Source: Symmetrospora coprosmae (Eukaryota; Basidiomycota; Cystobasidiomycetes; Symmetrosporaceae). From it: a DNA stretch of 44,193 nt. The translations under genes were made by a program, and so were the position numbers. The notes under the pieces are model-generated. The model worked only from the letters and a program-made list of their open reading frames with translations. It searched no databases and was not told the DNA's origin. How positions within the stretch are numbered: position 1 is the stretch's first letter; each line of letters opens with the position of its first letter. This document shows positions 9,216 to 21,570 of this stretch, piece by piece. Where the stretch lies: NCBI GenBank assembly GCA_008802785.1, contig VUYT01000060.1:1-44193 (forward strand), given 5' to 3'.

Positions 9216-12200
9216 ATGGCAGACAGGATGCAGGTAGACGGAGAGAGGACAGCGTCCAACGGCGATGGAGATGGAGACGGCAATGACGGATCCACCATCG
9301 ACGAGTCGCTCTACTCGAGGCAGCTGTGCGTTTCGGACCCCGATGCAGGCAGACGGATAGCGGACTGACTGGTACACTCTCTGTGCTATGGCCATGTCCG
9401 CGCTGCTGCGTGTCCGTCTGCAGATACGTCCTCGGTCATGACGGTACGTCAATGGCCACGTCAAAGGGGCCTGGCTGGCTGGCTAGGATCGCCCATCCGT
9501 CCATCCATCCATCCCTGGTGCCGGAGACTGACGACAACCTACCTTGTACCTCAACCCCCAGCGATGAAGCGCATGGCCGCATCGAACGTCCTCATCGTCG
9601 GCCTCAAAGGTCTCGGCGTAGAAATCGCAAAGGACGTCTGCCTGGCCGGCGTAAAGAGCGTCACCCTGTTTGACCCAGCACCGACAGAGCTCGCAGACTT
9701 GGGCACACAGTTCTTCCTGCGCGAGTCAGACATTGGGCAGCAGAGAGACAAGGCAACACTGCCACGCATAAGGGAGCTCAACCGCTATGTCCCCGTCAAC
9801 GTCCTCGAGGAGGACTCGCTCTCCGACACCGTCCTCGCGCGCTTCCAGGTCGTCGTCCTCACAAACGCTACACTGCAGGAACAGCTGAGGGTGAACGACT
9901 ACACGCATCAGAACGGCATTCATTTCATCGCAGCAGATGTTCGCGGGCTTTTTGGGTGCGGGGCAGATTTACTCCAGTCATCTGTGTTGAGGCGAGCTGA
10001 CTCTCTCTCACTGAACCGCGAACGCATCCACTGCAGCTCCGTCTTCAACGACTTTGGCTCGCAGTTCCCAGTCATCGATACGAATGGAGAGACACCTCTG
10101 AACGGGATGATTGTCTCTGTCGACGAGGAGGGCATGGTCACTACCCTCGACGAGACACGGCACGGCCTTGAGGATGGTGACTACGTCACCTTCTCCGAGA
10201 TCCAGGGCATGGAGGGCTTGAATGACACAGAGCCACGCAAGATCAGCGTGAAGGGTGAGTCAATTGCTATTGGCGAAATATATCGTCGACAAAGTATGGC
10301 CCTTGCTGACAGCCCTCTCTGTTACCGCACACAGGACCGTACACATTCTCCATTGGCAGCGTATCCGGCCTCGGCAACTACAAGCAAGGAGGGCTCTTCC
10401 AGCAGGTCAAGATGCCAAAACTCATCGATTTCAAATCTCTGCGCGATTCCCTCACCGCACCCGAACTCTTCATTTCGGATTTCGCCAAGTTCGACCGCCC
10501 CGCCACTCTGCACACCGGTTTCCAGGCTCTGTCTGCGTTCAGGGAGAAGAACGGCCGACTGCCAGCGCCGAGGAACGATGCCGATGCTGAGCAGCTCATC
10601 AAGCTCGCTGGCGAGATCAATGCAGCTGCAAAGGGCGAGGATGACCCGGATGCCAAGCTGCTCAAGCAGCTTGCGTACCAGGCGACTGGCGACCTGTCGC
10701 CAATGGTCGCCGTTATCGGGGCCTTCGTCGCGCAGGAGGTCCTCAAGGCCTGCTCCGGCAAATTCCACCCGTTGTATCAGTTCCTCTACCTCGACTCGCT
10801 CGAGTCGCTGCCGACGGACGCCGAGAAGACGCTTTCTGAGCAGGAGTGTGCGCCCACTGGCAGTCGGTACGACGGTCAGATCGCCGTCTTTGGCAAGGCC
10901 TTCCAGGCCAAAATCCAGCAGAACAGGCAGTTCCTGGTCGGAGCGGGCGCCATTGGGTGCGAGATGCTCAAGAACTGGGCAATGATGGGACTGGGGACGC
11001 AAGGGCAAGGCAAGATCCATGTCACCGACCTCGACACGATTGAAAAGAGCAACCTCAATAGACAGTTCCTCTTCCGCGCGAAGGACCTTGGCAGCTTCAA
11101 GGCCGAAGCAGCGGGGTCAGCCGTCGCAGAGATGAATCCGGACATGAAGGGTCGCATCGAAGTCCACCAGACCCGAGTGGGCGAGGAGAGCGAGAGTGAG
11201 TGCTGCATGTCAGTGCTTGTGCTACTGTGAATTCTGAAAGCTGACGTATGGGTCGCATACCAGACGTATTCGGCGACGCTTTCTACGAGAATATCGATGG
11301 CGTCACCAATGCACTCGACAATGTCGCTGCGCGACAGTACATGGACCGCCGCTGCGTGTACTACGAGAAGCCCCTGCTCGAGTCAGGAACACTCGGCACA
11401 AAGGCCAACACGCAGGTCGTCCTTCCACACATCACCGAGTCCTATTCTTCCTCGCAAGACCCGCCGGAGAAGGACTTTCCCATGTGCACCATCAAGAGCT
11501 TCCCGAATCAGATCGAGCACACAATCGCATGGGCAAAGGAGCAGTTTGAAGAGGCCTTTGTCAAGACGGCAGAGAATGTCAACCTCTACCTGGGTACAAC
11601 CAACTTTCTCGAGGCGGCAAAGGCATCGGGCATGTCGCCGTCTCAGCTTGTGCAGATCCGTACCAACCTGGAGAACAGGCCGCTGTCGTTCGAGCAGTGC
11701 ATCGAGTGGGCGCGCATCAAGTTCCAGGAGGAGTACGGCAACAGCATCAAGCAGCTGCTGTTCAGTCTGCCAAAGGACATGGTCACCAAGGAAGGCACAC
11801 CCTTCTGGTCGGGCCCCAAGCGGGCACCCGATGCCATCGAGTTCGACATTTCCAACCCTCTCCACCTCGAGTACGTTGTTGCCGCAGCCAACATTCGAGC
11901 GTTCAACTATGGCCTGAAGGGCAGCACCGACCCGACCGTCTTTGAGAAGGTTCTCTCGAGCGTCATCGTGCCGCCTTTCAAGCCAAAGACAGGCCTCTCT
12001 GTTCAGGTGAAGGACGATGAACCGGTAGACACCAAGGACAATGAGGAGCAAACGCTCGGCGACGTTGCGGCAACGCTTCCATCGCCGAGCACGTTGGCTG
12101 GCTACCGCCTCATTCCGGCAGAGTTCGAGAAGGATGACGACACCAATCACCACATTGACGTGAGTCTGACACGAAATGGGCTATATCGATTGCGCCCCTG

Positions 12201-13097
12201 GCTGATGCTTGTCTGCCATCTCCTTTCTCCAGTTCATCAATGCCGCCTCGAACCTCCGAGCGACGAATTACCAGATCCAGCCGACCAACAAGCACAAGAC
12301 GAAGCTCATCGCAGGCAAGATTATCCCCGCAATCGCAACGACCACGTCTTTGGCGACAGGGTTGATCTGTCTCGAGCTCTACAAGGTGAGGCAGATGGTC
12401 GCAGGCTGTGAGTGGGATGAAGCTGACGCTACCAGCACGTGGACGTAGATCATCGATGGCAAGACCGACATTGAGCAGTATAAGAATGGATTCGTCAACC
12501 TCGCTCTGCCGTTCTTCGGCTTCTCCGAGCCGATAGCTGCTGCTAACCTAAAGGTGGGCTGTCTGTCAAGCGGTAGCGCCTTGGCCCTACGTGTCATACT
12601 GATTCTGCTGCGCCGCCCTCTCGCAGTATGGCGAGACGACCTGGACGCTGTGGGACCGGTTCAAGCTCGAGCAGGACTATACTCTGCAGGAGTTCATTGA
12701 GCACTTCAAGCAGCAGTACAAGCTCGAGGTGACGATGGTCACGTCTGGCAGCTCGCTCCTCTACGCCAGCTTCCACCCGAAGGCCAAGCTAGCTGAGCGG
12801 CTACCGAAGCCGTGAGTGCTCCCTTCACACTCTCTGTTTGTTGACATCCTGATTGACTCCGCGCCCTTGATGTGGTCCTTCACTCCAGCATCTCGAGCTT
12901 GGTCGAGACCATCTCCAAAAAACCAATCCCGCCTCACGTCAAGTACATCACCCTCGAGATCATGGCAGAGGACGAGACTGAGGAAGATGTTGAGGTGGGT
13001 CCCGGTTCTACGTTCAAGGCTGGCTTTCAAATGTCTCTAATGTGCGCTTTCTCCCTCCACTCTCCAGGTGCCATTCGTAATGCTCAAGGTCAGGTAA
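9216..13097 (+). CDS. UBA1: Ubiquitin-activating enzyme E1
   Basis: ATP-dependent activation and thioesterification of ubiquitin, the first step of all ubiquitination; cytosol and nucleus. Eleven exons: 9216-9325, 9424-9443, 9562-9955, 10037-10254, 10335-11195, 11264-12159, 12233-12385, 12449-12553, 12627-12811, 12889-12994, 13068-13097, all in phase, giving 1025 residues (yeast Uba1 is 1024). Seen: RQLYVLGHDAMKRM; the inactive adenylation half with [14 protein letters not shown]; the active nucleotide site [16 protein letters not shown] at about 447-462; [14 protein letters not shown]; the catalytic cysteine in [10 protein letters not shown] at about residue 609; and the ubiquitin-fold domain near the C-terminus ([18 protein letters not shown]) ending VPFVMLKVR. 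Exon 2 is only 20 nt and encodes the invariant YVLGHD. Intron 3 (9956-10036, 81 nt) is a multiple of three without a stop, so unspliced translation would give a plausible but wrong insertion. Confidence 0.97.
9424..9443 (+). other. UBA1: 20-nt microexon of UBA1
   Basis: Flanked by ..tctgcag and gtacgt.. . It supplies YVLGHD between RQL and AMKRM, an almost invariant E1 motif, so its reality is strongly supported although de novo gene finders often miss exons this small. Confidence 0.9.
9492..9514. repeat. (CATC)n tetranucleotide repeat in UBA1 intron 2
   Basis: About five CATC-type units (ccatccgtccatccatccatcc) inside the 118-nt intron between the 20-nt exon and exon 3. Confidence 0.7.
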
Positions 13098-13435
13098 AGT
13101 CTGATCAAAGCCGCCCCCGACCGTAGAGCAGATACATGCGCAAATGCAGCAGTGCCTCTTCCCCCAAACCATGTATCTTAGCTTCTCCGCGGTCCCGAAC
13201 GCAAGCAGGCCTTTCATACGCGCAGGACATTCGCGAAGCGGTCGAAGCTTTCGTGAAGCTTTCCCAGCCGCGATGTGCTACTGATCGGCCTTGCGAGGCA
13301 GTTTTGGTAGGTGCGGGCTGTACTGCTTTGCAAATTGGTCTGCTGGTGGTAGGACTAGTACGACAACATTGAAGAACGGTGAACGGCGGCTGCGAAGTCC
13401 CGGATGGATAACTAGACCGATAAGTGACGGTGACT
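13098..13435. terminator. Convergent 3' region of UBA1 and ARP1
   Basis: A 338-nt gap between two facing stop codons, so it holds both 3' ends. I see no clear polyadenylation hexamer and no further gene. Confidence 0.4.
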
Positions 13436-15296
<1,861 letters not shown>

Positions 15297-15660
15297 CTGG
15301 GGAGAGGGGGAGGACGATGGACAGTTCGGGGCCGGTTCAGCGGAGGCGTCCGCATGTTCGCTGCCTCGCCTCGGTACGATGTGACGTGGTGTGCTGTGCT
15401 ATGCTATGCCTCGCCTCGCCACGCTGCCTGGGCGCTGCCTGCCTCCCCTCACCTCGAATTCACTGTACGCCGTCCCACCACATCAACGACAGTTCAGTGT
15501 CGGGCCCATATCGACGACGACGACGTGATCCGGACGACGCTCACGCTGGCATTGCTGCTATGGGAGTTGATGCTGTTGCTGTTGCTGTTGGGGGGGTCGG
15601 AGGAGAGCTACATGCCTCCCTCTGACGGACACCAACACGATATACGATGCATACAACGCC
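15297..15660. promoter_or_regulatory. Divergent promoter region of ARP1 and the Cys-rich membrane protein gene
   Basis: A 364-nt region between the first sure ARP1 exon and the plus-strand ATG at 15661. It must also contain the ARP1 first exon. It holds repeated GCTATGC/CTCGCC motifs (15395-15425), a run of GCTGTT units and seven G at 15590-15596. Confidence 0.5.
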
Positions 15661-16658
15661 ATGACAGCAACGACGACGACGACGACGACGCCGACGTCGA
15701 CGAAGCGCGCAATGAACGGATACCCCTCCACCGCAACGAGGTGGACGCGCTCGCTCCAGCTGCTCCTCGTCGTCTTTGTCCTGCTCATCCTGGGGCAACC
15801 TCCTCAAGAACAGGGATCCCTCGACGTGCGTTCAGACATGGCAGGCCACCTCCTGACGATTCGCATCGCATCTGACACGTATCTCTCTCTTTCTATCCGT
15901 GCACACTCTCCGGATCCACTGCTGCTCGCCCTCGCAGGCCATGCGCAACCCCCGCCCAGGCATCCTCGTCCGAGCTGGCTTCCTCTCGGGATCATCAGCA
16001 TCCGACAGCAGCTCCTCCATACACTTTTGCAAGTGCATCTGCTTCTCCAACACGACCATACTCCCGCTCTATCGACCGGCAGACCCGGCGAAACCCTGTC
16101 TGAGCTGCACAAAGTGGGGGAGCAGCTGTTCCGCCCTGTGCAAGAGATCCCAGGACTGACCCAGTCCCATTACTGCCTGTCGCTCGCCGCAGACAGTTCT
16201 GCCTCGATCAGAAGCTGCCCATGTGCAAGGATGCAAGCTTGGGCGATGTCGATCCAGACACGGCAACGGGAGAAGAAGGGGACATTCAGACAAAATGCTT
16301 CCGTGGGTCATGTCATCCTCGCCCCCTTTGCAGCGCGTGGGGCGGACATGGCTGATAGCCTGCTCCTTTATACTTCACAGAACGCGACTCCACCCTCAGC
16401 TACTCGGTCGTCATGATCTTTATCGTGCTCACGAGCGGGTTGCTCATTGGGGCCGTGCTCAAGGAGCGCATGGGCGACCGCCTCGAGCAGGCCGGGCTGT
16501 ACACGATGGTCGAGGTGAGCCTGTTCGAGAGCTGCTGTCACCGTCTCAGCCACTGTGGAAAGGCTCGGCAGCTGACTTCTCGGCTTGTCTGTCCGCCTGC
16601 GGCCCCTCAGCGCTTCCGCCGTCCAACCCGCACCGGGTTCAGGAGCATGGGGCGGTGA
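15661..16658 (+). CDS. Conserved cysteine-rich two-span membrane protein, function unknown
   Basis: Exons 15661-15825, 15938-16113, 16193-16302, 16381-16514, 16611-16658, phases consistent, 210 residues. A Thr-rich N-terminus (encoded by a CGA repeat) precedes a hydrophobic span at about 31-46 (LQLLLVVFVLLILG), which may be a signal anchor. Then come eight cysteines in CKCICFSN (86-93), CLSCTKQFCL (109-118), LPMCKD (122-127) and CFQRDS (149-154). A second span follows at about 158-177 (SVVMIFIVLTSGLLIGAVL), and a short basic tail ends in RTGFRSMGR. I recall similar CxCxC..FCL..LP.C..CFQRDS proteins in other fungi but cannot name a family. The cysteine-rich loop lies between the two spans, so a lumenal or extracellular disulfide-bonded domain is a reasonable inference. 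The alternative start ATG 15712 would drop the Thr tract. Confidence 0.8.
15670..15690. repeat. (CGA)n repeat in coding exon
   Basis: A trinucleotide tract encoding the poly-Thr N-terminus of the Cys-rich membrane protein. The same CGA/CGT unit recurs at 9069-9109, 17032-17060 and 36489-36512. Confidence 0.8.
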
Positions 16659-16850
16659 GGTGTTCTTCTTTAGCCAGGTACAAGAGGACCATGGCTTGTG
16701 CATTCCTGGCATTGCACAAGGCCTGTCCCAATGCAGTTATCTTGTTGTTGATTCAAAAGTGTGTAGCTACCGTAGTGTTACAGAATGCTTACTTTCTCCT
16801 TGTTACCGATCAAGACCGTTCGCTTCATCGGTTACCAATTTGGCGCTAAA

Positions 16851-16882
16851 GGGGCTTAACCTTGCTTGCCGAGATAAGCCCC
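16851..16882. repeat. Perfect 8-bp inverted repeat (hairpin)
   Basis: GGGGCTTA, a 16-nt loop, then TAAGCCCC. It lies in the AT-richer intergenic island and is not part of any gene model. Confidence 0.6.
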
Positions 16883-17031
16883 TGGGTTTGACTCTGCTTG
16901 ACTCTGCTTGACTTTGGCTTGACTCTTCCCCCTTGACTTCCTTACTATCGACACCAGAGGCTAATAAGGCGTCAACGAGGTGGTGCGGCTCTCCATGGGC
17001 GTCTCTGTGCCCAGTCACCGCCATCCACGAA

Positions 17032-17060
17032 GGACGACGACGACGACGACGACGACGAAG
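17032..17060. repeat. (CGA)n microsatellite
   Basis: Nine to ten CGA units about 95 nt upstream of the ATG at 17152, probably in the 5' leader or core promoter. Confidence 0.85.
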
Positions 17061-17151
17061 ACGATATCAGCGTGTGGTCGCTGCTGATCTTCCCTGCTTG
17101 CCAGCAGTAGACGAGGTCGGGACGGCGCAGAGCCAAAAACACGCGGCGGCC

Positions 17152-19142
17152 ATGGCTCGCCCGACAGTTCACACCATCTCATCGAGCGAGGACGACGACG
17201 ACGATGAGGTGCACGTCGTCGGAGGGTCATCCGCCAAAGGGCGCGCTGTTCATCGGAACGCGTCGTCGCAGCGCTCAACTCCGGCAGGCGCACGCGCAGG
17301 CGACACAAGTACCGGCAGGCCGGGAGGAGGCGCAGGTGGCTCGGGCACAGTAAGAAAGGCAGCCGCGACAGCAGGAACCTCCTCACAGTCTGCGGCGCTT
17401 CGTAATGCGTCCAACGGCAAGCCTACCCCTGCTAGATCAGCTCTCGCATGGCAAGCAGACGCAGCTTCACCGGCCCGTCTGGTGGCACCCCTGCATGCCG
17501 CCCCAACACTCCCCAGCTTCCTGAAACCCAACACCCAGGACGCTTCAATGTCCTTCTCTCGTTCTGCCTCCTCCTCATCCTCCTCCGGGCTCGAGCTCGT
17601 GCCAGATGGCACGTCTCTTGCAAGACGCGTCGACCTGCCTAAATCTGTACGTGAAGCGTAGCTGTGTCGCGCATAACGAGCAAGTCAGAGTGCTCAATCA
17701 GCTCGGATCACCTTTCACACCGTAGCGCGGCTCAAAAACAGTCGAGATCGCCATCGTGTCCGATTCGTCCTTCAATTCTATCGTCAGCAAGGTGGGTTGA
17801 TGCTTGTGTCCGCAAACAGCTGCATTGGGAGGCTGACCCGCGCGACTGCATCCCATGTCTCCGCTACAGACAAGTACACCTCCGACCAGCTATTCAGACG
17901 CCGGGGACGGCAAGAGGGTGGCCACTCTAGAGCGCTCGGCCGCCCGCTTGAAGACCTTCACGTCCGCCAGCAAGCTTTCTCTTCCGGCGGAGAATGCCAA
18001 GGGCAAGCAGCGGGAGGCGAGCGAGCTTGACTCGGACGACGAGTACATTGTGAGTCTTGCGTCAGCCCATGCGTAGCTCAGCGCTTACCAGCGCTGACGG
18101 TCTTCTCGGCACACCGTCGTACCCCCAGGGCGGTTCCAACAAGACTGCTCGAGTTTTGCAAAAACGAGCAGGCTCCCTGAACACGGTTCCACCTTCGTCG
18201 TCGCGCAAGGCGCATCCGCCAAACTCGTCACGCCAGAGCCCCATTCTCGCCGAGCCGCTCACCCTGGTGGCGGCGACCGAAAAGCTGTCGACGCTGTCAG
18301 TCAAGACGAAGCACAAGCGTTCAGCGGGTACGGCGGCAGACACGGACAGTGCATCATCGAGACCGAATACACGCAGCCCATCTGCAAAGCTCCCACCTCT
18401 GCAGCTTGAAGACAGGAAGCCGCCTGTCCCTCCGCCTCTTCCCAAGAATCACGTCATCCCCCTGCCTCTGCTGCTCGTCCCGCCAGTCCGCTTTCATAAG
18501 ATGACTCGCGACGACGAACAGTGTCTCAAGCGTGACATCGAAGCCGTCCTCGATCCTCGGGGATTCTTCAGCAGGAAGGATGAGCATGGGTCACTCAGTA
18601 CTCTTCTGGGATCCCTGTCGGCTCCGACTGCGCGATCGCGCCTGACAGAGGTGCCTGTACCGCGGACTCCAGGTGGAAAGTCCAGAAAAGGCAAAGAGAA
18701 GGGCAACGAAGAGGGCGACAGCGACTACAGCGTTAGCGAAGGCGAGGGCAGTGACGACGACGACGACGGAGAAGAGGTAGTACACTCTGAGCTGGACGAG
18801 TCAGAGAGCGAGACGACACTTGATCCTGTGTTGCTCGCATTCAAGCAGCAGACGAGGTCGTGTCGCAGCCTGCCGGCCGACTCCGTCATCACGCTCGTGC
18901 GCAAGCGGCGATTGCCGTGTCTCGAGGAAGCCCTCGCCGACCCTTATGGCGGGCCACTGTCCGGCACGCTGGCGTCGGATCAGCTCGGCCATCAGTTCGA
19001 AGGAGGTGGGAAAGTGGGCAAGCGCAAGTATCAGCGGACGATCGGCGCGGACGTCCTCGCTATGGAGCACGGCCTGTTGCACAAGGTGGCCGACGAGTTT
19101 GCGCTCGAGCCGCCGCACCGCAAGAAGAGGAAGGGCAAGTAG
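17152..19142 (+). CDS. Acidic, largely disordered protein, function unknown (probably nuclear)
   Basis: Exons 17152-17646, 17726-17791, 17870-18049 and 18129-19142, all phase 0, give 584 residues. The N-terminus has an acidic cluster after Ser (SSSEDDDDDEVHVV), then long Ser/Ala/Thr/Pro-rich disorder. Two short segments look structured: about 166-187 (KTVEIAIVSDSSFNSIVSK) and about 355-400 (LPLLLVPPVRFHKMTRDDEQ then CLKRDIEAVLDPRGFFS). A second acidic block (EGEGSDDDDDGEEVV) precedes LDPVLLAFKQQTRSCRSLP and a basic tail (PPHRKKRKGK) that resembles a nuclear localisation signal. I do not recognise the family. The neighbours UTP7 and BMT2 are nucleolar, but that is weak context. The start was chosen because it opens a clean acidic N-terminus; the upstream in-frame extension reads through the CGA repeat as poly-Arg. 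Confidence 0.8.
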
Positions 19143-19289
19143 GACTGCATTTGTCGTCGTTTAGCATTCTCCTTCGCTGTCTTGTTTGCGTGTTGTTGTG
19201 TCTATTCATCGTGGCGCGCACCGGCTCCTTCACCTAGACCATCTTCGGCAGTCTTGCTTTCTCCTTCTCGTTAACACACATTGCCTGCG

Positions 19290-20267
19290 ATGAAGGAGGA
19301 CGCTCCATCCTCATCCAAGAAGCAGAAGAGCGCAAAGCAGATTGCAGCGCGACGTCGAGCCATCCAAGAGAGGGTCCAGGCAGGTGGCAGTCGCCGTGCT
19401 GGAAGTGCAAAAAAGGCGTCCGCGCCGCAGCGGCGGGAGCCCAATGACCATGTCAGCGAGCAGGATTCTGCGCACGCCGCGGTTATTGCAGAGTACCACG
19501 CGCTGGAGAAGCGCATAGCGAGAACGGCGCCTGGCGAAGAGTTGGAACGTCTTAAAGCGGAACAGCTCCGCCTCGGCGGATTGGAGATCTACCAACAAGC
19601 GAGCCTCACCGGCGCTGCTCAGTATGGGGAGACGAGCAAATGGCTCATGCAACAGCTTGATGGCCTGTCAATACCGAAGCGGCTAGCCGGAAAGCGCCGC
19701 CGCCTGCTGGACGTCGGAGCGATAGCCGGCACATCCTACTTCACCTACCTCGATATGGTCGACCCGACGTACATCGATCTGAATCCACAAGCGACGCATG
19801 TCATACAAGCAGACTTCCTTCAATTCCCACTTCCATCCGACCCGACGGGCTTGTTCGACGTAGTCTGCTTGTCCCTCGTCATCAATTTTGTCGGCAGTAT
19901 CCCCGACCGGACGGAGATGCTGCGTCGAGCGCACGACTTCCTCGAGCCTGATGGGCTGCTTTTCGTGGTCCTTCCGCTGGCGTGCCTGGCCAAGTAAGCC
20001 CGTCCAACAGCCTGTCGACGGATCCTGCCATCCAGCTGACGCACTTCCTCCATTGTCTGTCGCCGCAGCTCGCGCTACATGGACCATGACCGCTTTACCG
20101 GCATTCTCAGCACGCTAGGCTGGACAGTACAGGAGCAGCATGACTCGGCCTTGCTCACTCACTGGCTGTTATCAAAGGCAGAAGGAAATGCAAAGTTGTG
20201 GCCGAGGAAGGAGATCAGAAAGGGCGTCAAGCGGAATAACTTTGTCCTGATGGTCAAGCAGGAGTAG
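19290..20267 (+). CDS. BMT2: 25S rRNA (adenine-N1)-methyltransferase Bmt2
   Basis: SAM-dependent methyltransferase that makes m1A at the position equivalent to yeast 25S A2142; nucleolus. Exons 19290-19993 and 20069-20267 (phase 2 junction) give 300 residues, close to the family length. The Lys-rich N-terminus (SSSKKQKSAKQIAARRR) is followed by the family-specific YQQASLTG at about 101-108 and GETSKWLMQQL, the SAM-binding strand LLDVGAIAGTSYF (139-151), YIDLNP, the acidic strand IQADFLQFPL, then FDVVCLSLVINFV (189-201), FVVLPLACLAN and SRYM across the splice. The C-terminus ends KGVKRNNFVLMVKQE. It starts only 147 nt after the previous stop and ends 149 nt before the next start, all on the plus strand, so these three genes have very short promoters. 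Confidence 0.92.
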
Positions 20268-20416
20268 CGTCGGCCTGCTCGCTATCGGGTTCGCTAGCTT
20301 CTCAGGGCCGTCTCTACCTGTTGTTGATATCTCCCAGTATTAGCCATTCCCTCGTCGAGGTATCTTTTCGTCTCCGTACGACTCCTTCGAATCCACCTGG
20401 GATCCCGGCCCCCGCA

Positions 20417-21570
20417 ATGGCCTCGCTTCTACAGGACTTTTGCATGCTCAAGGCAACCTTGCTGGATTCAGAGTTAGTGCTGGACCCGACACTTTCGGAG
20501 ACCACTCGGCAGTTCTGGGAATCCTTGCAGCCGGTAAGGTGCGGGACACGCCATGACCGCATTGCACGCTCCACGAGTCTGAAACTGACGATCCCGCCCC
20601 GTGACTGTTCCGCTCGGTATCTGCAGGACGCTCCAGCCGAAGAATATGATGTCGCTGCCCACTTACCTCTGACCTTCACCGCCGTCCTGCCACGCTCGTC
20701 AGCGTTGAGAGTGGACGTCATCGGCGTAGAGGACGTGCGCTTCTCTGTCACGAGCGAGGATCGTGACATCCAGAGCCAGCTCTCCGCTACTCTGCAAGAT
20801 TCTGAGCAAGAAGCAGGGCAAGAAGGTACACGGTGACGAACAGCACTAACCGCGTGCGCATTGCTGATCGCTGACCGCTGCAGGCTTCTCTTGCGTTCTC
20901 AGACTTCCCCATCTTCTTCATCCACTCGAGTCTACATGCACATCTCCTCTCGAATGTCACGTCCCCTCCCGCAGAAGCATCTCATCAGCTAGGCCACAGC
21001 ACGGCGCCTGCTCCTTCTGCCCGTACATCTTTGAAAGTCAAGACGGTCTTCTTGTGGGCTCACCATCTGCTGGCGCAGTCCAAGCGGAAAGACATCAAGC
21101 ACTGGTCGACCGAGCTTGGGATCTGGACAGTGCACCTCGTCGGCTACCCGGGCGTGATTGTTGCACAAGGAGGGGCGGACGATGTCACGGAATTCTTGCG
21201 GCGTATCAAAGTGGGTCGTTACGTACAGGCTCAAACACAGAGAGACGGGACGTTCATCGCGGCTTATGCCTGCCCGCATCTTCACTAGGCTTTGCAATGG
21301 TACGCCCTGCAAGTGCGGAGCGAGGAGCAGGTAGAAGTGCCAATAGATGACAAGACCGACGAGCGAGACGCAGAGGCTGCGCATTGTCCTCTCCGTTTGG
21401 CTGTGCTGCACGACACACCTGAAGCCAGCCAGCCGATATCGAAGGTGAAACCGGGCGGACGCGAGCTCGACTCCATGTCAACGCTTGCGAGCTTGATGAA
21501 AGTCGCCGGGCTGTCAGGCGTCTTCACTACGAGCATACTCAAACTGCCTTCGCGCGACGAAACGTCATGA
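20417..21570 (+). CDS. RWD-domain / DUF1115 protein
   Basis: Related to the RWDD2 group: an N-terminal RWD fold plus a C-terminal DUF1115 domain; molecular role unknown. Exons 20417-20533, 20627-20825, 20903-21210 and 21289-21570 give 301 residues. The third exon must use the inner acceptor (..ttctcag at 20902) because only that one keeps the phase after the GAAG|gtacac donor; it then reads DFPIFFIHSSLHAHL. RWD-like features are LPLTFTAVLPRSS and VDVIGVEDVRFSV. DUF1115 features are VFLWAHHLLAQSKRKDIKHW, LGIWTVHLVGYPGVIVAQGG, VTEFLRRIK, LQWYALQVRSEEQ and the terminal MSTLASLMKVAGL. It faces the phosphatase gene, 316 nt away. Confidence 0.8.

Larger units (their letters stand above)
16659..17151. 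other. AT-richer intergenic segment with inverted repeat and TTGACTCTGC repeats
   Basis: This gap differs in composition from its neighbours. About 16735-16960 is AT-richer and holds a perfect 8-bp inverted repeat (GGGGCTTA at 16851-16858 and TAAGCCCC at 16875-16882, 16-nt loop), an imperfect ACCGAT/ATCGGT pair, and four to five degenerate TTGACTCTGC-like units (about 16888-16940). I see no coding frame. It could be a decayed transposon end, a solo terminal repeat or a matrix-type element. A CGA repeat (17032-17060) follows in the leader of the next gene. Confidence 0.45.

Noticed and set aside
8391-9464. A 357-codon minus-strand open frame across the UBA1/VTT promoter
   Set aside because: It is antisense to UBA1 exons 1-2 and out of frame with the VTT protein; composition is Arg/Ser/Thr repeat.
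11383-12153. Antisense open frame over UBA1 exon 6
   Set aside because: Shadow of a strongly conserved exon containing the E1 catalytic cysteine.
20844-20902. Alternative acceptor at 20883 for exon 3 of the RWD gene
   Set aside because: Both donors near 20826 and 20833 give the wrong phase with it; the acceptor ending at 20902 is the only one that keeps the conserved frame.
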